DNA of 64,000 nt from assembly GCA_000708835.1 (NCBI GenBank), contig DF237292.1, positions 1-64,000 on the forward strand. Direction: 5' to 3'. Below the pieces are notes generated by a model that worked only from the letters and a program-made list of their open reading frames with translations, was not told where the DNA came from and did no database searches. Shown in pieces: positions 11,801 to 22,248 of this stretch (position 1 is its first letter; each line of letters begins with the position of its first letter). A program made the translations under genes and the position numbers. Origin of the DNA: Klebsormidium nitens (Eukaryota; Streptophyta; Klebsormidiophyceae; Klebsormidiales; Klebsormidiaceae).

Positions 11801-14007
11801 TCAGCGCCTCTTCCAGACTGGAGACGTTCCGCAGGTCCGCCGCTACCAGGTTGTAGTTGCTGCTCCGCACCTCGCCTTTATCTATCGATCAAAAAAAGTT
11901 GTTGTGGGTTCTCTACTCACTTTTTGACCGTTGACAAGTCGACCATTCGCATATCTTGCTGCCGTCCAAAAAGACTCTCCTCGCAGAATGAGGATGAAAA
12001 CGGGCTTCAAAGGTCAACGATGCCAAGTTCCATCGAAAAAGACGTGCTGTGGGCCTCTGCTCCTTGGGCTACGTCTGCATGGGAACTTCGAATGCAATAT
12101 CGATTCGGATCTGCTATTAATCTCATCGTATTTCTTGGCTGCAGCTTGAGTCAAGCTGTAAGCTAGACGGAACGCTCGCTGCCCAAGAATGGACTGGAAA
12201 GAAGTCAAATTGCACGTCAAGGAAGCAGGAAGTCCGCGACCGTGCGTGTGATGAAATGCGTCTCTCCAAGACGTGTGTTCAAAAGTTGCAGGCACATACA
12301 AGGCCCGCCTCTTTTGACGATGTGACCTCTTCCATTACTTCTTGAAGTCCAGTTCTGGGCTGAGCCTCACCTTTCTGCACCTGCGCATATTTTGGCAGGA
12401 TGTTGCACAGCTCCAGGTGGTGCGCAATGGCCGCCATCTTGCGGCTGGTGACCTGGAAGTAAGAACGGCCAGGGTTGCTCAGCTTCTTCATGAGAACACC
12501 GTGGGGTAGCAATGCGACCAAGTAATGCATAGAAACAGCTTTTGTTGAGGCTCCCAGATTTGCAAGAGTGAGCCCGACCCCAATGTGTTGCAAGTCCAGT
12601 CGATTGCAGGGTAGGAACAGGCACAGGACAGCTCACCTCCAAAAAGTCGACCTCGTAGTAGACCGCTGGCGCAGTGCCTTCCGCCTGGTGAGAGTGTAAC
12701 ATGTCAGAAAAGTCTGTCTGGGTGGCTGAGCAGGAAGTAAGCCTGCTTCTTGAGTGCCAATCGGTGGCCCTGCTTCTGCACAGTCGCCATTTGCTCCTTG
12801 CTTGGTTGCCGACTCTGCCAGTTGACAGATGCATCTCGCCCAAATACCTGACGGCAAGACACGCTTTCTCCAAAAAAGAACCTGCGACCTCACTGAAAAG
12901 AATTGCCGTCAAGTGAAGAAGTGCCGCTGTCAGCAACAAAGGTCAGTATGATCAGCGCAAGGTTGCATCAAAGTCACCTGCAGCTGAAAGTAGGTTGTGT
13001 CGAAGCCCGCCCCCAGAGACAAGACCTGCTTCTTCACGGGCACGTTCGGGTTTTCTGACGGTGCTGCTGTGAGGAACTGGTGAAGCAGCTTCCGGACAGC
13101 TGCCCAGCGCGCATAGTAACCTGCAGAAGAGATAACCACTTGTCTCCAAACTGCATTCTGGTTTACGTGAGTACTTGACATGTCGTTGGCTCATTGGAAG
13201 ACCATTTTGCTGTGCCTAGCATTAAGGGGCAGTGGCGAAGGCGAGGGCTTTGCAGATGTCCACCTTGAAGAAACATAGAATCAACTCTCGGTGTAGACTG
13301 TACGATATGTTGCATAAAGTGGGCGACATGCACTGGCAAGTGGAGACTGGCAGTTGAAAGCATCCAACTGGGCATCTATATTAAAATGAGGGCAGACTGG
13401 CACTGTGGAGGTCTTGTTCTGAGGATAGGGTCTAAAACTCCAGACCAGTCAATTGCTGTTCTCCCCCACCTCTATTGATCACTGGAGCCCGCTTGGTGAA
13501 GCGCTTGATGAAGTACTTGACAAAGTCATCCTTGACGTACCCCATCTTTGTGCAAGACCTGCAGCGTCCAAACTAAGCTCACTAGAATACACATACGCAG
13601 CAATCACTTGATCGGACGGGATGTTATCAAGAGCCAAAAAGCGGGGATCCAATTGCAAAGTTTCTTTTGATCTGATCAGTTCCTTGATGCTGGACAGGGC
13701 AAGCAGCCAACCCAGTACCATCATGTCTCCAGTCCAGCTGTTTGTCACCACTTTAGAAAGCGATCAGACAAAATGCTGAATTCACCCGCAAACCACCAAA
13801 AACAAATGAATTGGATGAATCAGCAGTGCATTCGTCAATTCCTGATGGCCAGCATCATCGAGCGGTATGGAGGTTTGGCCGCACTCACGCTTTGCTCACT
13901 GTCGCGTCGTCGTTTGTCCCCATCACGGAAGCGTCACTGCTTCCGGCAAAACCGACGCCCGAGCCTGGGGAGCTGCCAAACCTGCCTGGATACAGCGGTG
14001 GTTCCAT
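8891..14007 (-). CDS. LCMT1: Leucine carboxyl methyltransferase 1 (PP2A methyltransferase)
   Basis: This enzyme uses S-adenosylmethionine to methylate the C-terminal Leu carboxyl of the PP2A catalytic subunit, which controls B-subunit binding in cytosol and nucleus. Thirteen exons fit GT-AG borders and phase exactly: 14007-13889, 13558-13470, 13120-12978, 12684-12637, 12452-12371, 11881-11779, 11451-11331, 10877-10830, 10357-10274, 9926-9862, 9486-9435, 9229-9185, 8986-8891. They total 1095 nt, or 364 residues, close to the usual size of about 335 plus a short extension. Motifs in order: GTNDDATVSK, GYYARWAAVRKLL, SAM-binding LSLGAGFDTTYFQL, YYEVDFLEV, the acidic/adenine site NLVAADLRN, PTLILAECVLIYLE, DDAFGQQMIRNLE, RGCPLLGIEATPT, FDEFEEWHIMQEHYCIA and a final GMFDRFGFW. 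The start Met at 14007 follows no earlier in-frame Met in the exon. All key motifs look intact. Its 5' end faces the long plus-strand locus. Confidence 0.96.
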
Positions 14008-15228
14008 CACGACGATGTCGAGCACTTGCTTCAGAGAAGTAGAAAGTGCATCGATTGGTTGACCACTTGATCAAGCACAAGCTCGAATGAGGCGAAGCCA
14101 CCAACTAGGTTCCTGACGTGCTCTCAGGGCAGAAGCGCCATCGTGCAGGCTGCAATCTGCGCCCTATCGAGCTGGCCCCCTCACAAAAGAAACACTGCAC
14201 ATGACAGGCCTGAGTGCTGTTCTAGCAAAAAGACCGGGAGCGTGGGGGAACAACATTTGCGTAATTTTTGGCAAAAAAGTGGGGTGTGTGGGGAGCAACA
14301 CATTTGCGGCCTCTGGGAAGTTTGTTTGGCCTTCATCGCGTGCGTCCGATAGAACATCCGACGCCTCCGAAGCGGTCCACGTCAGCATCTCCTTCCGGAG
14401 CGGCAAGAAGCGCTTGACACTGTGTTTTCCGACCGCGACCGGGGCGGAAGAGTAGAGAATGGCGGAAAATGGTCGAAAATGGCTGCGCAGGAAGTGAAGA
14501 AGTAGAAGCTGAAGTCACAACTAGGTAGATGAGGAAGCTCGAGGGAGTTGCTGCGGCTCGTGTGGAGGGAAAACTCTCTTGAAGTTGGTCTTCGATCATG
14601 GGGTCAAAGGCCACTCCAGCATCCTATGATCAGTAAGAAGAGCTTTGTGTGGAGGTGGACGGGTCAGCATTGTCACAGCAGGGCTAGCGCAAGGAGAAGC
14701 TGTTGTCCAGTGAATGGTGCCTTAACCGCTGCAATTTACCTCCCAGAATGAGGTGTCCTGCAGCAGACTTAGAGATATCTCATACAGAAGCCAACAATCT
14801 CTACATAGCCACCTTCTTCCGCTGGCGCTCTGCTCCTTCCTCGGGCTTTCATGGCGGCTGGTGAGTTGTCTGACTTTTACTCATGTGGACATTTTGAGGA
14901 CTCCTTCTTAGCAGGACTCCCCTGCATTCACAAAACTCAAGCGGGGGTTTCTGACAGCGATCATTTCATTCTGCAGATGCGACAATGTCCAGTCATTCTG
15001 AAATTGCGGTCAATTGTCATGATGTTCATTTCAATCAGATGCTCCAATGCCAGTATTGGCTACTCCAGTTTCTTCTGCCCCACTCTTCATGTATCTCAGT
15101 GATGCCTCAATGCTCGCAGTGCCATCGTTCCGCTGAAAGCCTATTTGTTGTTCACTAGCATTGTTTGTGATCAGCGACCCGACTTGTTCTTCATTGATGA
15201 CTTTGTTAATTTGTTTCCTAGGTGTTTG
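14008..15228. promoter_or_regulatory. Head-to-head intergenic region, probable bidirectional promoter
   Basis: This region separates the LCMT1 start from the first plausible exons of the plus-strand locus. It contains two copies of a short block, GTGGGG followed by a CAACA and ATTTGCG core, near 14247-14268 and 14289-14314. It also has one copy of TGTTCTAGCA (14218-14227), the reverse complement of the motif clustered at 39.2-39.6 kb. A possible first exon, ATGGCGGCTG with donor GTGAGT, starts at 14851, but its phase does not join the next candidate exon. No TATA box is evident. Confidence 0.35.
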
Positions 15229-18200
15229 CTCAGACCATCGTGAAGATCGTCCAAGCGGGGTCGGAAATGCGGAGGAGAGGCAGATTGTGCAAGTTTAGCA
15301 ACCAGGTCAGTCTCCAGTACCAGCAGTTCGAACTTGCGTCTCTCTGTGTTAAGATTGAGGCCTGTTGATCATATCTTTTCTAGGTATCTCCTCCTTATTG
15401 TCATAGCCTTCAGTGCAATCAGTAGATTGCCGAGCTCGCTGTGCTGGTTTCCCTTGTTATATGCTGATCTTGCAGGCCCCGCTGTTATCTGCTTGTGCAT
15501 CTTCAGTACCAAATTTGTCATTAAAGTTCTGGTGACAGAGTCAGATCTTGGGGCTATGCAGATGCAAAATGGTTTCAAAGATTTAGGACATCTGGTTGAC
15601 GTCCTTTTGTTTGCTAAGGTTTGCAAAACTTGTCTTCATTTTGCATGCAATGTCGGGCCCGGGGTTTGATCTGGAGGCTTGCTTCTCTTGCAGATCCAGG
15701 TCTGTGTTTCCATTCTGATGGATCCTTTGTGAAAGAAGGACGCACGCGGGCCAGCTCAAGAGGAGCAGCGACAGAGTTCGTAGCATCGTAAATCTGGACG
15801 GGGACGATATGGAGACGCTGAGTGTTAACGGGAGGGACGGACGGGAGGGACGGCAGCGGGGGGTGGTGGGGGGAGTCGAAAGCATACTAAGCATCATAAA
15901 GTGTGGATGCAGCCTCGAGCTGGAGAAAGACAGCAAGGGGGGCAGGCGGCTCAGGTTGGAAAGAAGGGGACCAATTCGAATGGCAGTGGGGATTTATGCG
16001 TGGGCGAGCATCTGGCGCAAGGAGAAGCGGAGATCACCGGGCCAACTTCTCCTGGAAAGGGACTTCTGCCGCAGCCCTGGCAGCTGGTCCAGGACCAAGA
16101 AGAAGCTCAGCGGAGCAGCCAAGTGCCGCCGGCGGGACACTTGCATCAAGGGGTTGCTAAGCAAGGGCCGATGATGGGGCCTCAGCTGGGGGATCAGGTG
16201 GCCTCTGCGGGGGGTCCTCAGGAGGGGACCGGCCTGCCCCCGGAAGGGGGTCCGCAGGAGGTCGCTGAGCAGGATAAGGTGAATGTTGTTGCATTTCTTT
16301 CTCTTTCTGCGCTTTCTGACATTAGAGTGTTGAAAGGCTTGTATGACACAGGGTGTTCTCAACGTGTTCGGCATAGAGCTATAATTTGGAGGGCAAGTAA
16401 CAGTATCGCTTGCAAGCCACAATGCAAGTACGCAATTAAGCCTAGGCATGTGTTTGGATCTTCAAGACAGGCTGCCTCGGTATGGTAGATGTTTTTGTCC
16501 AGGTCTGGATCGAAACTGTGGCCCATGTATGTAGTCCCTGAAGTCCAGTCGAGTTGGACCCACTTCGCCCTCCCCGTACTGTTTTGAGTTACAACATCTT
16601 GAAAGCTTTTATTCTTGTGGTGCTGTAGCGAAGGGCGGTGACAAAGAGAGGGGGACGTACCGCGAGACACAAAATGAAGTCCAACGCCGCGCTGGTGGCG
16701 CGTCGTCCCCAACATGCTGCCCTTCTAGCACAAACAGGCCACCCTTGGCATCCACATCTACCCCAACCTCAAACCCCCCATTGCCCTCGGTAGAGGGCCG
16801 CCGCTCGAGCCACAACAACACCCTCCTCTCTTGGCCAGCTGCACCTGGTTCCCTTCCATCCAACCTCGGCCATTTTTCCCGACTGCAAGTGGACCCCAGC
16901 CTCACCCCCAGAACTATGAATTCCGCCCAACCAGCGGTCCGCAAGTCTCCCCAATCCAACCTCACCTTCCCCAGAATGTGGCCCCTGACAGCAGACCCCA
17001 GTGCAGCCTTCGCCCCCCCAGCCTGCCGTTCTTTTACTCTGCAGCAAACCCGGGACGCACTCAGATTGGTCGGGGCATGCCGCCTGGATCGGGATCTGCG
17101 AATCAGGTCCAGGGTGCATTTCCGCGCCATCATTCGGGGACGCCGGGAGGCCCTCTGCCGTCCCTGGGAAGCCCACCCCCGCAGCAGACGCTGTTTCAGC
17201 GGCCTGCGCCCCCTCCAAACCTAGGAGCTGGCCCCCAGATGCACGGGCAACCGTCCCCCGAGCCTCCGGATGATGCAGCACGGCAACCAGGAGGGCGTGC
17301 CGGCACTGGTCCCACTGTACCCGAGCGTCTGATCCGGTTGATGAGCTATGGAAGGGAGCGCCTGCTGGAGGAGCTGCGGAGCAATCAGCTCCCGAGTGAT
17401 GACGAGAATNNNNNNNNNNNNNNNNNNNNNNNNNNNNNNNNNNNNNNNNNNNNNNNNNNNNNNNNNNNNNNNNNNNNNNNNNNNNNNNNNNNNNNNNNNN
17501 NNNNNNNNNNNNNNNNNNNNNNNNNNNNNNNNNNNNNNNNNNNNNNNNNNNNNNNNNNNNNNNNNNNNNNNNNNNNNNNNNNNNNNNNNNNNNNNNNNNN
17601 NNNNNNNNNNNNNNNNNNNNNNNNNNNNNNNNNNNNNNNNNNNNNNNNNNNNNNNNNNNNNNNNNNNNNNNNNNNNNNNNNNNNNNNNNNNNNNNNNNNN
17701 NNNNNNNNNNNNNNNNNNNNNNNNNNNNNNNNNNNNNNNNNNNNNNNNNNNNNNNNNNNNNNNNNNNNNNNNNNNNNNNNNNNNNNNNNNNNNNNNNNNN
17801 NNNNNNNNNNNNNNNNNNNNNNNNNNNNNNNNNNNNNNNNNNNNNNNNNNNNNNNNNNNNNNNNNNNNNNNNNNNNNNNNNNNNNNNNNNNNNNNNNNNN
17901 NNNNNNNNNNNNNNNNNNNNNNNNNNNNNNNNNNNNNNNNNNNNNNNNNNNNNNNNNNNNNNNNNNNNNNNNNNNNNNNNNNNNNNNNNNNNNNNNNNNN
18001 NNNNNNNNNNNNNNNNNNNNNNNNNNNNNNNNNNNNNNNNNNNNNNCGGGTCAAGTACCGATGGCAAAGGAAGGGACCGACAACCCGGGGGCCCCTCAGT
18101 GAGGGCAACCGGCCGCAGGCAATCTGGGCTATAGCGGATGTCCAAAGCCTGATGTTGGAAATTCTGGGGTCAGCCGGTTTGAACCTGTACGACGCGGATG

Positions 18201-21200
18201 GGAAGCTGAGGACGGACCCCCGGACTGGCGAGCCCTTCAAAACCCTGCAGAAAAAGTACTCGGAGGATGCTCGGGACCTCCTCGAGGGTCTTCTCCGCTC
18301 GCAGTTCGGGGGCAACACTTGGGTCGTGAAAATGGAGCGGAGAGCGGAGGCAGCGGGGGAGGAAGGTTGGCACTTTCTGAGGGCTGACTCGGTTGGCAAG
18401 CGACTTATCGTGTTCATGGACCAGCTCCTCCATCACATGGAGACCCTCCAAATGGTGAGTTGAGCTGTCTCAACAGGCTTTGAAGCGAGCAATGGCGGGT
18501 CCTGTAATGCTGACAGGCATGCTGTGAGCTTTCCCCTGTGATAGTTGAAGAAACGCTTTGCCGTTGCAATCTGAAACAAAAGGGAATCTTCTTTGACAAG
18601 AAGTTCACGTAAGTGAGCGGTGTGTTGGTGTTACATGCAATATACCAGCCATTCGTTGTTCAGCGAACGCCTCGGAGGTCCCTACCGTTGTCTAAATAGT
18701 ATTCTCATCATTTGCATCGTCTAAAAACGAAAGCTGAATATATTAGCCATTGAGTTGTTGTACTTTATGGGCCATCCGACGAGCTGAACTTCTCTGCCAT
18801 GTCGCTGCCTGTAAGACAACCGACTTGCAGGCTAGATAGGGACGACACAGGGTTCTCAAAGCTTTCCAGTTCACTCTTGTTACGATGATCCATGGAAGCT
18901 ATTTTGGTAAAGCGCCACTAACATTAACTACATTTTCGAGCGCAGGAGCCGAACCGCAAGCCTGGGGACTGGCGTGTTCGACTTTTGGACAGCCACAAAG
19001 TTTTCATTCGGAGCCGGCTAGAAGAGCTCACGGAGTTCATTCCACCCGAAGAGAGGCGGTACCCTACTCAGGAGGTAAGTCGCTTCTTGCGATTCAGAGT
19101 ACCACCTCGAGCCTCTTGAAAGAGTCTGCGCAGCCATCTCAGCACTCACGCCACTGCTTTGTTAACGTGTCCACTTCAGCCGAAGCCCTAACCTCAAGAT
19201 GCGGACTGCTCGTAGGCTCGTATCAAGCTTCGACCCTCGATCGGTTGGTGTCAATGGGCGCCAGCAAGTCGCGGCGAAGCTTCCTCAAGGCAAGATGTCG
19301 AGGACACCGTGACTAGCATGACCTTGGTACTTTTGCAGGTCAGATATACGCACTTCGATGCGTTTGTGACCAAGTACAGGAACCAACTTCCTGCAAATAT
19401 CACCCCCGCCTACTTGAAGATGTTCGTCATGACAGAAGTTGACGAAAGCTTACCTCTCGAAGTCTGGGCTGAGGTGAGAGGATCAGTGCGTCTGGTTGTA
19501 CAGCTAATCGTCCGGTTTTAGTCCATGTGCTGCTTTCGACTCTGCCGAAACGAAGGCGGCGATTGTGGTTGGTGCCGTTTGTGGATTCCGTGGTTCGTAC
19601 AACCTGGATGCACTCTCGACGAGGAAACATGTTTGGAACAGGGTGCAACACAAGTGAATTCAGTTTGGCAGACGGATCCTGAACTAGACGCGTCTACAGA
19701 AGTCAATGGACACGAAGCTGACCAGAGCGGTGAGAGGTACCTTTGCTATTTTGATTCTGAGCCGGTAGTCTTAAATAGTGCTTCCGCCGGTACGACTGTA
19801 TATCTTCTCCAGATTCCTGTTTCCAGAACACGATCAAGTGCAAGATCATGCTGGACAAAGCAGCGGGGCGAGATGGCAGCAAGCTCCCGCCTGGGTGGGC
19901 GCATCCAACCCCCCTGCAGCTTGCGAACATCGTCCGAATGTACAAGAACTGCCACCCTCTACGGCGACAAGGTGCGTGTCTCTTGCTGCTGCCTTGGAAC
20001 ACTAAATGCAATATCGAAAAGGTTTCCCATGTGACTCATGGTTGTGTTTGTCTTTTCACCCGTCGCATTGAACAAATTAACGGCACAGATGAGCGCTTAA
20101 TGTTGTGCTGATAGCGGTTAGTGATTCCCGATCTTGCAGATAGACCTCTCAAATTCGCCATCTCCGCCACGAACCAGTTCTGTCAACATTATGGCCTGTC
20201 AGCGGCCTCGATAGATAAGATTCTGGACGGCAAAGAGTCGCCAGGATATCGAATCTACCTTCCAAAGTACCGAGAGATTCTGGCTGAGTACGAAGCTGAT
20301 CCGAACGGGTTTTATCTGACGTACGCGATGGTTCAGCAGATGGGCAACATCCAACTCTGTATTCTGTTCGATAACGTGAGTCGAATCCATCCTGGATGAT
20401 TCACTTTCTGTAAACACAACCTACTCCTTTGTGCAAGCTTCCTTATGAGCAGGTTCGGTGATCCATCAAAGCACGTTCTTACAGAGATAGAAAACTGGCG
20501 GGGGAGGGCATGGACGTATCATTTTACAGCCGCTTAGACGAAGACACGGAAAGTTTTCGCTCCTGAATATTCTGGTGGAGGGTCTCCGTTTCTTTTGGGC
20601 ATCCGTTGGATCCTCATTCTGACCGCTTCTTTACCTCCCTTTTTCTGCAGAAATCACGTTCCTTGACTGATTCGTCCTTCTCTTGCGCAGCTAGCAAAGG
20701 CGGAAGCCGACTTTGAGCTCTATGCGGCCTACATTGTTTGAGGTGAGCGTTGAGCGGGCCCGATATGCTTCGGCAGCCGCATCCGAATAGGTGGTCTTCT
20801 CTTGACTTCAATGCCGTTTTTGTCGATGACTGGCGGAATTGGAGGCGATTGTTGCGTGGCTGTCGACTTTTGGTCGTGTACCAAGTCCCACAACTCTCCC
20901 GTACTCGAAATTGCTGATCCAAAATCAAGCAGGAACTATCTGGAAGGGACGGAAATACCCGGGGTAACACCCAGACTTGCTGAATTTTATCCTCCGCCAG
21001 GCAAGCTCTTCCTGAGAGGTGTTCGCACGGTTCATTGCCATTTTCCCCTCACAGATTGGGCAGTTCGTGCCGGAGCAGTACGCCCGGTACTTTGGCTTCA
21101 ACACGCTCGCCGCCGCGCAACTAGACGTGGACGACAAGATGACTGCCTCCAGGAGAGTCGTCGAGGGCAATTTCGAGAATAGCATGGGCGAGAACTCCTG

Positions 21201-21987
21201 GTTCGCTCGTCAAATGAGGAATCGGCAGGGGGACCGGACGCGGGCGAAGGGGCGGCAACTCAGGCCCCACGTGACCCTTGACCACCTCCTGGAGATGCTC
21301 GAGTTCCAGAAAAACAGTTGTCATTACAGCGGGGAGACCATCTTCCTGGCACGGGGCGGGAAGCGCAGCCCGCACGCAGGCACAGCGGAGCTCGTGGGCG
21401 ACAGCCGTGCGGTCAAGCTTGCGGCAAACTGGCTAGCCTGGGGTTTCAACTTTGCGCCCCTCGTCGTGCGGAAACTGTTCCTAGAATACTGGGGGTTCAA
21501 GGGCACAGGTACGTTGACTACCTGAAGCCGGACGGGCGGGGCGGTTATCGGGATTTCTACGAAGAGAAGTCCCTCGAGATCCTGGGCCAGGACAAGGACG
21601 GCAACTTGATCCCGGATGCCTCCGACGAAGGAGCTGCGGGTGACGAGTTGGGCGACGGGGCGGGCGGGTCGGCAATGAGTGAAAGAGCTGGCGCGACGCT
21701 TGCCCGGAGCGGCAGCCAGTCAGAAGAGAGCGGCCAATCCGGATCGGCTGTGCAAGCGGTCAGGTCGCTGCCATTTGGCGGCTTCGACGGTTCCTGGGGC
21801 GAACTGGAGGCAGGGCATCTGCACGCCCTCACAGCGGACAAGCCGCCGCCGGCGCCGCGGTATAGGCGCCAGGGACTGACCATCGACAGCGCCCCTCCTT
21901 CACTGAGCAACGTGCCGAGGCCGGCAGAGAGTTCCTCTTCGTCGCGTGGAACCCGATCGACCGCCGGTGGCGTCGCTCTTGCTTCAG
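15229..21987 (+). CDS. Long multi-exon gene of unknown function, N-terminal and central part (joined to the SUMO-protease region)
   Basis: I recognise no known full-length protein here. The 5' exons are uncertain (candidates 15229-15306, about 15695-15788, about 15860-16279). They encode Gly/Gln/Pro-rich low-complexity sequence, continued by a Pro/Gln-rich exon from 16729 into the N gap. After the gap a globular part follows: 18047-18454 (WHFLRADSVGKRLIVFMDQL), 18517-18608, 18946-19074, 19339-19473 (RYTHFDAFVTKYRNQLP), 19672-19729, 19813-19971 (PPGWAHPTPLQLANIV), 20140-20375, 20691-20735, and 21055 to about 21507 (VTLDHLLEMLEFQKNSCHYS). The last exon continues after an apparent 1-nt slip to 21987. 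Phases agree at every join from 19339 to 21055. Two joins do not fit: 18608 to 18946, and the slip near 21507. The join at 20735 needs a weak donor, GTTTGA, because the stronger downstream donor would include a TGA. The last phase-1 donor fits the exon at 22249. Confidence 0.6.
17410..18046. other. Assembly gap (637 N)
   Basis: This is a run of 637 undetermined bases inside the long plus-strand locus. Coding sequence enters from the left (ELRSNQLPSDDEN) and resumes at the right (RVKYRWQRKGP), so at least part of an exon is missing. Open frames reported across the N run on either strand are artefacts. Confidence 0.99.
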
Positions 21988-22248
21988 GTTGGTTTCTGCT
22001 GAGCATATCTTGGCGAGTTGCGGCGTCGTTCCCCTTGCGAAAGGCTCAGCTGTAGAAATGGACATATCGACCGCCTTTGCGGCAAGGCCACTGCGCTTGC
22101 AGCAAAGTTTAGAGTGCAGAAGTCAAGATCTGTGTGTTGTGCTGGTGCGGGCGCCGTAGATTCTGGACACCAAAATCGAACCCAGATCCTTCCAAACAAC
22201 TTATTCAGATTTAGCCGTTTCTTGACACTTGTGCCCTCCTCTGATCAG

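Noticed and set aside
16769-18463. Open frames of 370-460 codons on both strands across the N run
   Set aside because: They exist only because undetermined bases contain no stops. The real exons are on the plus strand on both sides of the gap.
20736-20738. TGA in the long locus as a selenocysteine codon
   Set aside because: Reading through would use the next donor and break the phase with the following exon, and no selenocysteine element was seen. An alternative donor explains it better.
22140-22190. tRNA-like T arm (GGGTTCGAT on the minus strand)
   Set aside because: The flanking bases do not pair into a T stem and no anticodon arm is present.
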